From: Helopsaltes ochotensis
Taxonomy: Eukaryota; Chordata; Aves; Passeriformes; Locustellidae
Direction of reading: 5' to 3'
Assembly: GCA_013400155.1 (NCBI GenBank)
Contig: VXBM01000138.1
Coordinates: 630,437-694,436 of the forward strand
DNA length: 64,000 bases
Part shown: piece by piece, positions 1 to 14,250 of the stretch
Layout: the number at the start of each line of letters is the position of its first letter
Numbering within the stretch: the stretch's first letter is position 1
Notes under the pieces: model-generated
The model's input: the letters and a program-made list of their open reading frames with translations, nothing else
The model's database searches: none
Told to the model about the DNA's origin: nothing
Translations under genes and position numbers: made by a program

Positions 1-1817
1 TGGAGTTGAACAAGATTTTCTCTTATCTAGCCCTTATGACAATTTTCCTCTGTTGCCCTGACTTTTGAAGCCTTTCTGATGTTGTTTCACAGTTTTTAAT
101 GTGGAGTCAGAGTTCTCGATGTTTTTCATAATTCTTAGTTCTTTCTCACACGAATGTTATCAATAGATAGAGATGTTTTGGGAAATGGTTGCAAATACTC
201 ACATACCTTCCTTGGGGAAGGGACAATTGATAGACTATCAGTTTGACCAATAGAATTGGAGAGGTAGCAACATTTTCTGCCAATCTTTGGTCTAGATGTG
301 AAACTATATAATGGAGAGGAATAAAGGTCAACCCTCCTTTTTACCCTCTCTACCTTCTGAGTGTCTGTGTGTCATTCTTACCGAGCTCCACACTGACATT
401 CCTCTAATACCATTTCTGGTGATTCTTGATGTGTTAATTCTATTTCAGTTTTCTGCATGAAGCATTTCCTTTCTTACACAAAACAAGTCCTCTAGGTCAC
501 ATAAACACCAGATTGATCGACACAGGGACCTCACCTCACAATAATGAAGAAATCATCAACACCAATTCAAATTCAGATTTTCATCTCAATCTTTGGGTAA
601 GATGAAAACAACAATATTAATTGCTTCGGCAGTGAGATTTTTTTCCTCGGGCAGTAAGAGAGGGAAGTGCCAGAGAATTTTAGTTATAAAGGTTAGAAGA
701 CAAACTGAACAACAATAAAGTAAATCTATAAAGAGCTCTAAAGACAAAGTACAAGCCTTACTGACTCTGCCTTTACTGCTTAATACCTAACATTTTATAT
801 ACTCTAGAAAAAGGATTTAACTAGAGTGTTAAAAACCTATGTAAATACTCCCCCAAACTCTCCTTTTTATGTAGAGCACCTTTCTATGCTCATAACACAA
901 ATAGGATTTTGCATGCATGCATTCTGTGCAAAGTTTGCTAAAGATTTGCTTGTATTTTATTCAAATGTTGAATATGTTTGTTCCAGCCTTTTCCCCTGTG
1001 TGTTCTAATGGTTTTTATTTTCTCAGTACAGTACCTATAATAGTGCATTGGTCCCATGAAAGCAGTGGAGGATTGAGCAACAGAAATATCTCTTTTCTAG
1101 CTCTAAGGGCAGCATGCCTGGGAAGGTCATTTTTGCATCCTACCTGTGGATCAGCAGATGGCACTCTCGCAGGCAGTATGTCAAGTTAGAAACCCTATTT
1201 GTGAAAAGGGAAAGGAATATATAACTCTCTTTACACTTCTGCGTTTTTGTTATCTCACCAGGTCACACCATTCTGTTGCCATATTTTTGATACTGACTTA
1301 CAAATTTATTTTCCAGCTTCTGCTCCTGCTCTCTGTTCAAATCAGTATGTCTTTTACATATGTTTCTAAGTCTATGACTTTCACATCTCCTTTTAACTTT
1401 CTTCTCCTAGCCTGAAACTTAACATTGTCCAAATTAAATGTAAGGCTTATTTTACTCCATTTTTGCCCTCTGTCTCAGAATTCAATTTTGCTTTCTTTGT
1501 CTCATTTCAAATGAGTGTTAAAGCTGGACATTTTCCTTTCTTTCCCTCCTCATTCCTGTTTTTTTCCGGGTTCATGTCTTGACCAGCACCTCACAAAAGC
1601 TCAGTCGGGTTGAGTTTTAAGTAGCAAAACCTCTCCACTGACTTTTCGGAAGCCAAACTAAGTGCAGCGTGAGTGCAGACTGGGTGCAGTGTGGTGCAAT
1701 AGGCAATGGCAGAAGAAGGCCAGTCCTGTCAGACCAGCTTGGAATTGCAATTCCTTCTTCAAGAGGAGCTGTGTATCTAGCAAGAGGCAGCCAAAGGGAC
1801 TGTCTGTAGCAATGTAC
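1..1817. other. AT-rich non-coding DNA, nothing recognised
   Basis: No coding region, RNA gene or known repeat is visible. Open frames here are under 91 codons, occur on both strands and show no domain. It reads as intergenic or intronic sequence. Confidence 0.6.
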
Positions 1818-2012
1818 CCAGCTGGGTCTGCCTGGGATGGAGTTAATTTCCTGCCTAGAAGCACATGTGCTCTGGCTTTGTGACTCAGTGTTTATAAGTC
1901 ACCAATGTTTTTTTGGCTGTTGCTGAGCAGTGCTTGCTCAGCGTTAAGGCCTTCTGTTTTTCCTGCTCAGCTTCCCCAGCAAGTAGGCAGGGAGTGCACA
2001 AGAAGCTCCCCT
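1818..2012 (+). mobile_element. Eroded fragment of an avian ERV LTR (5' half), sense +
   Basis: The stretch holds the landmark order I recognise from a common avian LTR family: a CTGGGATGGAGTTAATTT block near 1833, a CTAGAAGC block, GCTGTTGCTGAGCAGTGCTT near 1917, and GCACAAGAAGCTCC near 1996. The same order appears in reverse complement in the fuller copy at 22179-22787, which also ends in a block corresponding to AGTTAA near its sense 5' end. The match fades after about 2012, so the 3' half of the LTR is missing or too diverged to see. The 5' boundary is approximate. The family assignment is from memory of avian LTRs, and I do not assign a Repbase name. Confidence 0.7.
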
Positions 2013-5000
2013 CCATTACCTCAGACTTGTCAGGTCTGTAGCTCTCATATCTTCTTGCTGGATTATATAAATTGGGCTCCTTGCAATCTCAGTCTGATCT
2101 GAGTGGGACACACTCTTCTGTGTATTCCTGGTGATTTGCTCCCACCTTCCCCACACCATCAAAGTGATTTCTGTTCAGTGGCATCTTTCTTGATGCCCGT
2201 ATTTCCCCACAATATCCCTGTACTGTTCCTCCATGTTGTCCTCCATCTGTGGGACAAGCTTTGGTTGGTCACTTCTTTCCTGCCTGTCAAACAGTCTGTC
2301 AGTCCTCATCTTTGCTTTGACAGGTCTTCTCTGCAGTGATAAATTTCCCCCATTAGAAATTAGTGCAGAGCCTGCAATTCAGTATAATCATATGCAGGCA
2401 ACACATCATCTTGTACAGGAGTCTGAGCCACTTCCCCTACAATGGCTGTTTCCTTACATTTCCAGAGCAATACCTGTAATCTAGTCTGTGTGACTCCTAT
2501 CAGCTGCAAAGAGTTAAATCCATATGTAAATCTTAAAAATCTGGGGGTGTCTTGCCACCATAGATTGTCTATCACTCTAATCAGCCCGATAAATCTGATT
2601 ACACATCTTTCAAATAAATAATGATGGGTTTAGGTTTGCCTGGAGCTTTTACTGTTTTTCAATCTGTATCTATCAGCTGAAATTTCCTGTGCACTCAGCA
2701 ATTGTTATTCTGTTGTTAGGAATCCTGATATTGCTGGCTGCAATAACATTCATTTGAATGCTATGGATGTCAAAGATTCTTTGTTTTTCATGCCGAGCTG
2801 TTAAATTTTAAGACAGCATTAGTTGAAAAACTGTCATTATTAAGATAATTTTTATATCTGATTTTTTTTCCCTTATTCTCATTCTTAAACAGGTTCTGAA
2901 AACATTTTAGGTTAAAGTAGCATTTTAAGAGTTGATGACACTATGAAAAAGAAATTCTCTATCATCACCTAAAATTCATATTTGAAGATGGCTAAGTTAT
3001 AAAATTACTTGATATCATGATTTGTCCCCTATTTTGTTCAAGTTACCAAGTTTGAGTTAATTCAGGTTAAGCTGTTTCCCCTGTAACTCCTGTATGTGTC
3101 CAGAGCTGAGGTGTGTGAAATAATCTGCAAGCATCCGTACACATCTGTGCTTAGACATGCCTTTTAGACATGTCCATTTACAGAATCACTGCTCTAATGT
3201 TCTTAATTTTGCATTCAGAAATAAGTGCATCCACCTTTCTGATACTATTATCAAAGCCCCTTACAAACAAAATTGATGTTCCTGGAATGAAAGAGACATA
3301 TGTTTTACAATCTTATCATGTTTAGTAAGTGAAACAGAGTTCATCCTTCATCACATTAGAGCCTGGCCCCACAAAAAAAAGTTCCAACACTTTTTAATAT
3401 TGCACATATTTATGCAGTACATGACTCAGGGGATGTAGAGGTGGGAGGAGAATGCCATTACCTTGAAGAAGAATAGCAGAGAGATAGTCATGAGAGTATC
3501 ATGTATGTCAGGCACTGAGGACCGGCTTCAAATGCAGACTCTTCTAGTTTTGTATCCAGAACTGGCAATCCTGGGAAGAATTTGGGCCTCTGATTATCTG
3601 CCTCATCCAAGTGGCATCATAATTTTTTTAGTGAAAAGATGCATCTTGCTAGCAGTATTGTCGGGCTCCAGAGCAACTGAGAACAGTCACTAAGAGTGAA
3701 CAAAGAATTCCTGATGATATGCACAACTAGTGACAGTCTTGGCTGGGGCCTTTATGTATTATAAAAATTATAAATGTTCGTATAAATGGTGAAGTCAATG
3801 AGAATCTTAGTATTTACTAGGAGCTCTGAACCACACCTGCAGACAGCAGATCTGCAGAGCAGCTCACCAGTGCTGCAGTCAGGGGAAAGCAGGCACTAAA
3901 TCACTGACACAACACTGTTCCGTAGTGCATTATATTGTTGGAAGCATAAAGCTCTTATATAAAATGTAAATGTGGTGCCTGGAGACTCATTGTTATTAAA
4001 GAGCAACAGTCATTTATATTTTTGAGATATCAGAGGTATTGACTCTAACAGTCTGAGTAAAATCCAAACTGGCAAATACTTATCTGAGGCATACAAATCA
4101 TTCCTAATGAAATGCAAAGCTGATAGCAATTCAAGTTTTTCTGTATTTTATTACAGACATCAATATATGCTTATCTGAGTGGAGTAAGTACACATACTTT
4201 CAAGTAAAATTAGACGTCATATCCCAAGAAGGTGGAAGAAACATTGAATCTATCTGCCTCACTGAGTGAAAGTGATCACATTTTATAGATAAGCCTTTCA
4301 TGTTGAAAGGACGTGAAAATTCATGTTCATATAGACAGTAGCATTGTATTTCCCCTAAAATGTTTAAAAATAAAAAGATATGAATTTGGGCAAGATAGAG
4401 AATGTATTGGGGGAAAGGAACATAATTTTAAAATAGGAGAATATATATTTTGGTTTTTAATTAGATTTCACACAACTTTAGAAGGTACAATATTCTCCAT
4501 ATAACTCCCCTTCATATATTTCACATTCTCTAAATCTTTCAATTACTTTCTGGGAAACTATCTGTTGTGGCAACCAAAATGGATTTAGATGTCCAGATAA
4601 GCTGTAATCTAGGTCTGCCTATCCTCAAAAGCTGAAAACCTAGCAACACCTGCATTCTTGGAACATTAATTTCTCTCAGGAGTCTAAGCACAGTCACCAG
4701 TGTATACTCAGAAATAAACCAAAGACCTAGATATTTATCTGACATTTAAAAACCATTGGTAGTCAGGAACTGAGGATGGGAAGGCTCAGCTGAATTTTCC
4801 AAGAAAGATCATACCAAACCTAAACAGCACAGTGTCTGTATTTTCTATACAGATGAGAGTAACTTTATTCAAACAAGAGAAAACACATTTGAAGCTCACC
4901 TCAAAGTGAGCTGATACAGACACCCAGCTTATATTTTCCAGGAGGCAGTCCTAACCTCAGTAGATAAGACTCATACTGCATTAAATACAAGATTTCTGGA

Positions 5001-6726
5001 ATCAGGGAGACAATTGGCATGGAGGGTCCAGTGAAATGATGACCCCCCCCCCCAAATTTGTTCTCAGTAGAATAAAACCTTTCCATTTTATTTTAGTTCT
5101 TTCCTCTTTGACAAATATTATCCAGCCTTTCTCTGACCTTCATCACAGAAGTAATTTGTTACCATTTATAACAACGCAGATGGGTCTGCCAGTCTTTCAG
5201 AGAAACTTTGTCATTCTGCATTTTGCAAGGGCTGAAAGGCTTTTGGAAATTAGAAATGTCACCTACAATGTCAAGTTGAGTTAAGTGTTCTTTTGTGCTC
5301 ATTCTCACTTAGTCACTTAGCCTTGGAGCTTTCACTCTTTCTGTCCTTCTTGCAGCTGCAGTGGTGCTCACGTTGACAGGGAGAAATGACAAGATACATA
5401 AAGGATGAGCCCAGCCAGGTTCTGAAGGCAAACAGAGGACCAGTGCTTGCATAGACAGCAGCAAGAGCTTTGAAATAATGTGATTCACTGAAAGTTTTGA
5501 AGGGAGGAAAATCTACATGTGCAGAGAATATGTTGAAATGGTCGTGGTGACAGTCTGAATAGGGAAGGAAATGAAATTTATGAGTCATTGAACATCCCAG
5601 GTGAGTTCTGGTGATTTGCTGATCAGCACAGCTGTTCCCACATGCTTCAGGCACTCTTCTCCCACTCAGTGCTTGCTCTCTGCATTTTCTGTGTAGTATC
5701 TCCCTCATACTTCTTAAGGTTAACAAATTCATAACCAGTGATATGGTTCAAAGGCAACCAAGACCTCAGGGTTTGGATGACAGGACTCCAGAAATGCAAG
5801 CAAGAGGGATAGTGAGTGATAAATCTAAATGAATGCAAGCAGACAAAGAAGCACTCTTATTTTAGTTTTAATAATGACATAATGAGATAAGAGACTAAGT
5901 CTAGATCTGTACTGTTTTTTGAGTTCAGAGGTCTTGTAAGCTCATGTTCTAACCTTGATTTTGAACCTCTCTGGAGATAAATCTGGGATCATGACTGGAA
6001 AACCAGAAAACTCTAAGGCGAGGGAAGACATAGAGCTTGGCCCTGTGCTGTCTTTCAGGGCAAGCCAAAAGGTGGTCCCTTCTACTGTGCATGAAGGTCA
6101 AGTATGTCAGAGCTACTTCTGTTGCCAGAGTAGGCTTTAGCTCCTGAAGAGGTCTAGGAATCACACCATCATTCTGGAGTGTTTTGTTGTGTCTGGTCTC
6201 AGTGAAGAACCAGAAACATACTTAATTTCTACTGAAAACCTAGAGTACTTAAATATTCATATCATATACATTTTTAATGTAGAGACCAATTTACTGAATT
6301 TAAGTTCAGTGAAAAACATGTTCCTCACTGGGAAAAGCTGAATAGCCACAAAAGAGAGGGGTGGAGGATTTTACATCTAATGGGAAAAAAAGAGCTGTTT
6401 TTTTGCCAAATATGAGGCATCCCCCAGTGTAACAAACAGCTATTTATTCATGGGCTGAAAGAAAACGCTCTAAATAAGGTGATGGGAAGTTAGTCTCCTA
6501 TATAGGGGAAAAAAAAAAAAAGTCATTTTGTGTTGAAAGTTTCAAGCTGTTTTGTCCTTCACAAGTGGTTTCAAGATTTGGCATGGAAAATTCTTGCTTT
6601 TCCACTGCAACACCTGGAGATAAAGGAGGAAAGCCACAGGGCACAAAATGACAAATCTCTGTTTTGAGAATGGAACCCCTGCCTTTATGTCTCTCATGCC
6701 TACCCCTGGATTTACCCAAAGGTCCC
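2013..6726. other. AT-rich non-coding DNA, nothing recognised
   Basis: No gene or dispersed repeat is recognised. There is an 11-base C run at 5043-5053. The longest open frame is 139 codons on the minus strand (5313-5732). It has no recognisable domain, no flanking splice logic I can defend, and a composition expected of chance. Confidence 0.55.
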
Positions 6727-6775
6727 TAGAAGTCAGTGGAGATGATAAATAGGCCCATATAAGTGCTGAATTATC
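6727..6775. repeat. Possible remnant of an ancient amniote repeat
   Basis: The words GAAGTCAGTGGAG and CATATAAGTGCTGAAT in this order resemble an old repeat common in reptile and bird genomes, which carries 'gaagtcaatggga ... aagtgctttgctgaat'-like text. The similarity is short and from memory, so this is a weak call. Confidence 0.25.
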
Positions 6776-7014
6776 ACATCAAGCCATGATGAATTCCACT
6801 TTAGAAGTGCATCTCTCTCCTGACTTATCTGTAAGAGAGCTTCAAGTGGTTAGTTTAGATACAGCAATGGGATTTGCTCACTAATTCAGACATGTAAATT
6901 TAGGAATCTCTGTGCTGACATGCAGGTCAACACTGAAATATAGGTGTCCATCAAGTGTAAGGGTCCGAGGCTCCAATTATAGTCACCAGAAGTCTAATCA
7001 GTACAGCTACTGGA

Positions 7015-7062
7015 GTGTGGAGTTCACATCACTCTAAAGTGTGGAGTTAACATCACTCTAAA
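7015..7062 (+). repeat. 24-bp tandem duplication (two copies)
   Basis: The unit at 7015-7038 is repeated at once at 7039-7062 with one mismatch (GAGTTCACATC versus GAGTTAACATC). No larger array surrounds it. It looks like a single slippage or break-repair duplication. Confidence 0.95.
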
Positions 7063-10000
7063 GTAGGTGTGAATTCAACTGCTTGCATGGAAGCATGCAG
7101 ACAATTCATTGCATTGGCAGCTGTGACTTTCCATCTTGCACTAGGCTGATTCTGCACATGATCTTCTGCAGGACCTGTGTTATATCTGTCAGCTGAATAA
7201 AGATGTCTTGGACACCACAGAACATCCCCAATAGCGCTGCAGGTCTGAATTTATACAAAGGACCTCTTCTGCCAGTTTTTAGCTGGCTGAAACTCCTTGA
7301 GAGGCTGTCCATAAAGCACAAGGGGAGGTGAGGCCCCAGACGTCTTTCTAGGCACCTTCATTTAGGTGTCCTTAGCCCTGAACTGAATTCTTGCTCTATG
7401 TTTGCTCAGCTGAATCCCATCACGGGAGCTTGTTCCAGGTATTTTGTCCTCAAGTCCTGGTTTCACAAAAAACAATTCTGAAAGTTTTGGAACGTTTCAA
7501 TAGACATGAAAACCCATAAAATTCCATGAATTCCAGCTTTAGGTCTGTGAGCTTTGGGGTCAGACAGCTCTGTGACAGTGCAGGTAACCCCTCACTGCTG
7601 GACCTGCTGACCTAGACCCCAGGCAGGGGTCTGCTCATGTAAATAGTTTTTTGCACTTCAAGTAAATGAGCAGGAGGAGTTGAAAAAGATGGAAAAGTGC
7701 TCAAAATTACAGTGGCATTAAGGTAGGAAACTGGGCCAGAAAATTTCTGTTTCGGTGACTGCTCTGCAGAATGAAGGTGCTGGCATGTATGGAGCTTTAC
7801 TTGACAAAAGAGACCTTCTCAGAGGCAGAGCCCTGACCCTTCTGCCACAAGGCTCTTTGCCTGAGGATTGCACAGTGGCAATACTGGAGCAACAGGAACC
7901 AGAACTATTAGACAACCCACCTACCATTCATTAAAGAACCACTGAATACATGAAGTTCTAGGATGGTGGTTTTCATATGATTTAGTATTTTTCTCTTCTT
8001 TCTCAGGAGAAGAAAAAAATAAATCCCATTATTTAGTTTTCCTTGGGGAGAGAGAGACATTCTCTTAATCACAGAGGTTTCCGTTTATCTCAGAAAAAAA
8101 ATATTAGGAAAGCTACTTTGCTACTGCTGCTTCATCTATATCTGTCCTGTCTTCTGTACTGAACATCTGAGCTTTAAATTTGCTTAGAAACTATACATAC
8201 ATAAATAATGCAGAAAAAGACAGTAACGTGAGTGAAAGCTGGAACACAGACAAGACAATTGGTTTCACTGTATCTTTGTCTGCTAAGGTGCATTAATCTT
8301 GCAAAAGCAAAATTATATTAATGGTAATTTGAAAGAAAGAAGTAGGTTACTTTCAGAGCAATTTATTTCTCTGGGCAGCTTTGCTGTATGCTGGTGCATT
8401 TACAGCCACAGTCCAAGGACAGTAATGTATGCAATTGCTGGCAAGCCAGGTAGCCAGACATATTTTCAGGCTTGATAGACAAATGTCCATTTTGCCATGA
8501 CTTCTTTTTTCAAAATAGTTTCTTTTTATTTTCAACATCTGTTGACGGAACCCTAAATATAGGAATTATGCTAAGTCTTCGTTCTGACTACAATGCTTTT
8601 GTGATATGATCTATTGCAGAAATATCAAGCTGAAATTGGATCAGGAAAGCATACTTGCAATTTTGAGCTATCAAAACGATGTAGTGTTGTTATACAGTAT
8701 AGTTTCAGAAAATATAGTGACAAAAAAGATTGCTGTGGCTATTTTTTAGTTGTGAGAATATAAAAGTAGAGGCTTGCAAGGCTTCTTTTTTCCAATACTG
8801 CAATTTGAGACTTTATGTTGACCAAAGAAAATATATTTAATGGGAATGAAAAAAAAAGTACTTTTTAGAAGAATAACTTATAAGAACAGTTATTTAGGCT
8901 AGAATATCAGTAGTCAGAGTTATTTTTCTTCTGAGGCAAAGATTCTGAAATGGACAGTGCATACTTTGCCAATGTTCAGAACTGTAATGGGACCATTAGA
9001 GTAAATCACTACATTTGCTTCCCTGAGTACCCATGTAAATGATTGTGTTAACATCTCGTCCATCAGCTCGACAATACTCATTATGAAAATGGGTGTTTCA
9101 GCTCCAACACACATAAAAGGAGGTCTGATGAAGGAGATTTTGGGGAGTTCTGTGCTGACAGGTCCCATAGCAGGACTGATGTGTAACTGAAGGGGGCAAA
9201 TTATCACTGGAATCAGAAATTGGTAGCAACATGTTTCCAAAACCAGGGTTGACTAGATTTAAGTCACTACTTATTTACCTGTACATGGATCTGTTTTCTT
9301 TTCCAATGCTCCAAGACTACAGTTACAGCAAGAGCTCACACTGAGCTCTTTCAGTCTGTCCTGATATCTTGGTGCTTAAAAGAATGTGATGTTCTATGTA
9401 CATGAAAATTCAGTTTAAATATAGCTAAAGCTATAATGGAAATCATCAAAGAAATGTAAAGTTCCCCATAGAGTCACTCTAAAGATAAAAAATCTTGCTA
9501 AAATTTAGTCCAGACCTGCATTGCTAATAAACCAGAATGTCATTTCGCAGTAGAATAAGTAAAATGGAACAGTTTTTAATCCAATTTACATTTAAAAGGA
9601 CATGTGTTAGATCTGCTCTTAAAACTTGGCCCATTCCCACTCAAAATGCTCACCAGTCTGTTACAAATTGTCTCAACACCACATTCCATGTTTTACTTTG
9701 TGTAACTACAAGGTCTGGGTAAAGTCTAGTCAGGATTTTCCAGTTCTTCATGTATCCAAACCTTCTTCTGGGAAGGAGAGGCTGCAAGGGAGCATTCCCC
9801 AGGTCAGCCTTTGGGCTGTGAAAATGCACTCCCACGCCACAGCTGGAGAACTCCTCCTTAGAAGATTCTGCATTAATGTCTACCAGGACAATGCAGGAAG
9901 AAGCTGAAAGTACAGCAAAAGGCTCAAGTTTAAAATTTGCCATCTGGTTTGGTATGTTTTGGACAACAAAATAACCTTAGATTAGATGAGAGTAGACGGA

Positions 10001-12071
10001 TTGAGCTAATGACGTAAAGTACACACATTGAAAACGAAAAGGGATTCTCAGAAGCATTTGTAATTTGACAGAGATGTATTTCACCATGGCATCTCTTCCT
10101 GAGTCCACTCACTTTAGGCCAGGATTTTGCATCATGTGCTGCAAATGCTGTTCCAAAATTTTTGGTTGTTGGACACCAAATATTAGGACTACTGATAAAA
10201 GAAATTTAATTATCCTGCCACACATACTGAGGGACATGAACTTGAGAGAAAGGAAAGACAGCATAGTTTGCATAGTCTCTTCCATAATAACTTCATTAAA
10301 TGCAAATGGGACTTCAGGGAGGACATTCTTAATGGTAAGGAAAGTTATGACAATATGGTCTGAAGACAATTGCAAAAGTGTATTGCAACAGTTGAAGGAG
10401 AGTGGAAGGAGATCTTGGTCCTCATAAAATCTAAATACTCCTAGTTTTCTGCCCCTTGGTTTTCCTCAATGATATTTTAAACCAAGCACATTTTTATCAG
10501 TTACCAAAGCTGTGCTCAAAAAAAAAATTAAAAAATAATAAAGCAAACATCTCACTTTTAATTCCCTAGTTTAGCAGTATGATTTCTTAAGACATGCATA
10601 TAACCTCCTCTTTCTGCAATGCTAACTCAAAGTGGAAAAGACACAGGAAGGAACCTGGTTTATTCTGGAAACAGCAGGTAGTTTGATCTATTTTTACTGC
10701 AGATCATTTCCCAGGACACTGTGATTCTTATATTTTTAATCAAATGTGTGAATCGAAAACTGTGGTGTGACCTTTGGAAAAGACACTGCAGGACATCGGC
10801 TGAAGCTGTGAATAGTTTAAGTGCAAACAGGAAGTTGACTCAGTTGTTCTCGAACAAAAGACTGTGGTAATTTATGGAGTTGGAGTTGCAGTTTCAAAAC
10901 ATTTTTAATTGCTGCATTTGATCTGCTATGCAGTATTGTGTGACAACAGCTAAGAATGAAATGTCAGTGCCTATGTTTCAGCATAAATTTATACAGTGTG
11001 AAAGCAAAGAACCCTGTTGATTCCAGCTTTTCTTTCTCTAATTATTTCAGGTTTACCTGAATTACTTTCAGGTTAAATGGGGAATTAAGAGGTCCTCAGT
11101 CTTGTAAAGCATTTAAGTAGATGCATAAGTTTATTATTAAGTCTACTTATGTTGAAAAGAAAATTTAATACACAGGAGAAATAAAATGAGAAGGTATTTC
11201 ACAGTGACCTATGTACCTGGGAAAGCACTCTTTGATAAATGGGGCACTCTCGGGACAAAAATGCATACTTGTTCTCTTTGCTTTTAGTTGATTATTATGG
11301 TAGCTTAAGCCTAAGAAAATTTCCAGAAGTTTCCCTTACAGGAGTGAAGTTACACATGTCCTTAGGAGTAATTTATTTATCTAACTGGAAAAAAAGAGAG
11401 ATTATTTTAGAAAAAATAAAACAAACCAAAAAAATGGCCTACAGTTCTGGGCTCAAAGTCTCCTCAAAGGTTTATAGAACATAAAACTATTTCTACAGCA
11501 TGCCTTTAAAAGTCTCACTCATTTACTTCCATAGAGGACAATATACCATACCGGTGGGTGCATGCTGCCTTTTGGCAATGTCTGTGATATATACTGTGGG
11601 CATCCAAGTCTTCCCATAAACCATGACACTGAGACATAAATCCTCTGTGAACAAACTCCTCAGTGATTTCCAGAGATATCCATTGATTTTTAATGGTCTC
11701 AAAAATGTGTAATCCCATTGGTAATTTTTGTGCAGTAAAACAGATATGCCAGATAGCAGATATGCTATTAAAAAAGGAGCTGATTCTGTCCCAAAATATG
11801 TTATCATTTTCTTAAAAAAGGAAGGAATTTTGATGACATCATTAATTATAGAAAAGATGATTACTTTTCTGTGGCTAGACAAACTTTTATGTTCCTACAT
11901 CAATCAGGAGCTGTGTTTTGATAGGACCACCAGAAAATGCATGTGAACATCAAATATGGAGATATTCATGTACTGATGAATACTTTTCATTCTCAAATTT
12001 CCCAGAGAAGCATGAATCATTTAAGTTTTTTCCTTATTTTTCCAGATACCTTTTACAAAAAATGGTTTTTG
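7063..12071. other. AT-rich non-coding DNA, nothing recognised
   Basis: No gene or strong repeat is recognised. Near 7351-7377 the text AGGCACCTT-CATTTAGGTGTCCT is a weak inverted repeat resembling old amniote repeat text. Open frames of 106 codons (8920-9240, minus) and 120 codons (10065-10427, plus) have no recognisable domain and are probably chance. Confidence 0.55.
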
Positions 12072-12130
12072 AAACAAAAAACAAACAAACAAGCAAACAA
12101 AAAACCAAAAAAAAAAAAAAAACCCAACAA
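12072..12130 (+). repeat. A/C-rich low-complexity tract
   Basis: It is composed almost only of A and C in words such as CAAA and AACC, with a pure A run of about 16 at its 3' end. It is one of seven A/C tracts on the plus strand in this window. Confidence 0.9.
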
Positions 12131-14185
12131 TTTTTTTAATTGTAAATATTTAGTCCTGTATTATCAGTAAGTAAATAATGAGAACTTAACTTTCAGTGGG
12201 CAAATTTTACTTGGAATTCATTATTTAGAATTAAAGATTCTCTTCATAGATATTCTACTAACATTTAAAAGCAAGAGTTTGATTTCATTACTCAATTTTC
12301 GTACCGTATTTTATATTAATTTTAAATGTACAGTTTTGCCTGTCAGTGTTTTGCAATTAATAAATCTGGAAAGCTCTATCTTTTAATTATGGTGTACTCC
12401 ATTGTCTCTGTAGTCAAAATATCTAACTTCAGAAATATCTGTTTAATACCTTAATTCAGTTAAAAATGCTGCAATCTATTTGCATATAATAGTATCAACA
12501 AGAAGTTTGTTTTAGAGCATCTTTCATATGAAAATTCTGTAGTTTCAAGAAATTAATGAGATAAATTTTTATCAATAGTTTCAGATATTTTTAGATTTGG
12601 ATAAAGGATTTTTAGTAATTTCTTCTGTACTTGGTCTTAAGGAAAGAACTGGAAGCCATATCGGACACTTTCACTTTCTGCAAGAAGCAAGACAGTGAAG
12701 AAAACTGACAGCTAGAAAAATGAGATGAACTACTTAGTCATTTTCATCTCGTAAATAACTGTCATGATGCTGAGGAAAGGTTTTTCTCCAGATGAATAAA
12801 TACAAAACAATATACCTGCATTTTTTTCCATGAAAAAGTCCCAGCAGTAATTGCATGTGTTGTCAGTAGCTAGGATTCTCGTTTTCAAAATCCTGACTGC
12901 AGTGAGAATTTGAATAAATGAAGTAAAATAAAGAAAGAAATGCAAAATGTAGACCCAAGTCTTTGACTCTCCCCTTGTTTTAAGGAGATCACTGCAAACC
13001 AAGGATTATTGTTCATGCTGTTATGCTACTGAAGGGAAATTCTGATGACTTGTGGCTTAAGATTGCTTCTCAGAGGTTGCATGGAACAATAGAAACGAGA
13101 ATTTTCAGAGCAAGTAATCATCAGACCAAAAGTCTCCTGTAAGTGCCACTGACAAAAAATACATGGAGTGCAGTGGGGCATAGTCAGTCCCCATCACAGT
13201 GAGTGTTTTTCTGTTGCTCTTCTTTGGCTTGAAGAGTTCAAAATCAAAAGGCAGAGGATTTAACTGAAGTATCAGACTTGGAAAAAAATATCAATTTTTT
13301 CATCAGAGATTTCCAAATGAGGTTCAAATTCCTCCTGTATACATGCTGCTGCCATTGTGGACAGATCCAATTATGTCAGAACCTTGCATATTCTTCCATG
13401 CTTATCTTCCTTCCTTTTATTCTTTCCCTCACATCTTGGTCATCTTTTTCTGCCCGGAGTTCTTTGCCCTCTAGGTAAAGCACTCTGAGATACTGGGCAA
13501 GAAGTCGGAATTGCTCAGTTAGAAGGAGGGATCTGTTCAGAAAAGCCATCTGTGTTTTCATTGCTGGATTTTGATAAGGTCTGATATAGGAAAATAAAGA
13601 AAGATCAGTCTAAGGTTGAACACCCATTTCGGTGGTCACAGAAGTTTATGTTCTTTAATCCAGTGAAGTTAGCAAAACCCACATAATAGGACAGGGTAAA
13701 CATATCAGAATTGCCTGGACATTTTCCCAGCAAAATTAATTTTTAAGTAATTTCATTTTCATAAAAGGGATTTACCAATCTAAAAACTCAGTTCAGCTCT
13801 TGTTGAATAATAGATTTCAGAGTCCATGTGTTTGGGACAGGTTCATCAATTTTGTGTCAATGGACTCCCCTCATGCTTTTGCAGAGCCAGGAGCCTTCAA
13901 GCCCCAAGTGCTTTTACTGGAGCAGAGGTTCCTGAGTTACTCTTTTGTCTCTGAATTAGTGATGTCTGGAGTCTGAAGTAACTTTGTTTGGGGTGTGGAT
14001 TTCCTATAGCCAGAGTGTTCCCTGACTCTGAAATACTCAACTCTATTTAAATTGCCAAAACTTTTCAAAAGATGTGAAAGAATAGTTAACACTTTTAGAA
14101 CAAGAGAGAGACTGGGAATAGCTGAAAACTACAAGTTCAAGGTTGATTTTAGAGAGCAATACCATGGAAGGCTGATAATATTTTA
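12131..14185. other. AT-rich non-coding DNA, nothing recognised
   Basis: No coding exon, RNA gene or dispersed repeat could be recognised on either strand. Confidence 0.55.
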
Positions 14186-14250
14186 AGCAAGCAAATAAAT
14201 AGATAAAAACAAAGCAAAAAAACCTAACAAAACAAAAAGTCAAAACCCAA
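14186..14250 (+). repeat. A-rich low-complexity tract
   Basis: The tract is dominated by A with scattered C and G (CAAAGCAAAAAAACC-type words). A 13-base T run near 14298 and a 9-base A run near 14330 follow. Confidence 0.8.

Noticed and set aside
5313..5732. 139-codon minus-strand open frame
   Set aside because: No recognisable motif, and no promoter or splice pattern I could defend.
10065..10427. 120-codon plus-strand frame overlapped by an 89-codon minus-strand frame
   Set aside because: Both strands are open over the same stretch and neither resembles a protein. Probably chance.
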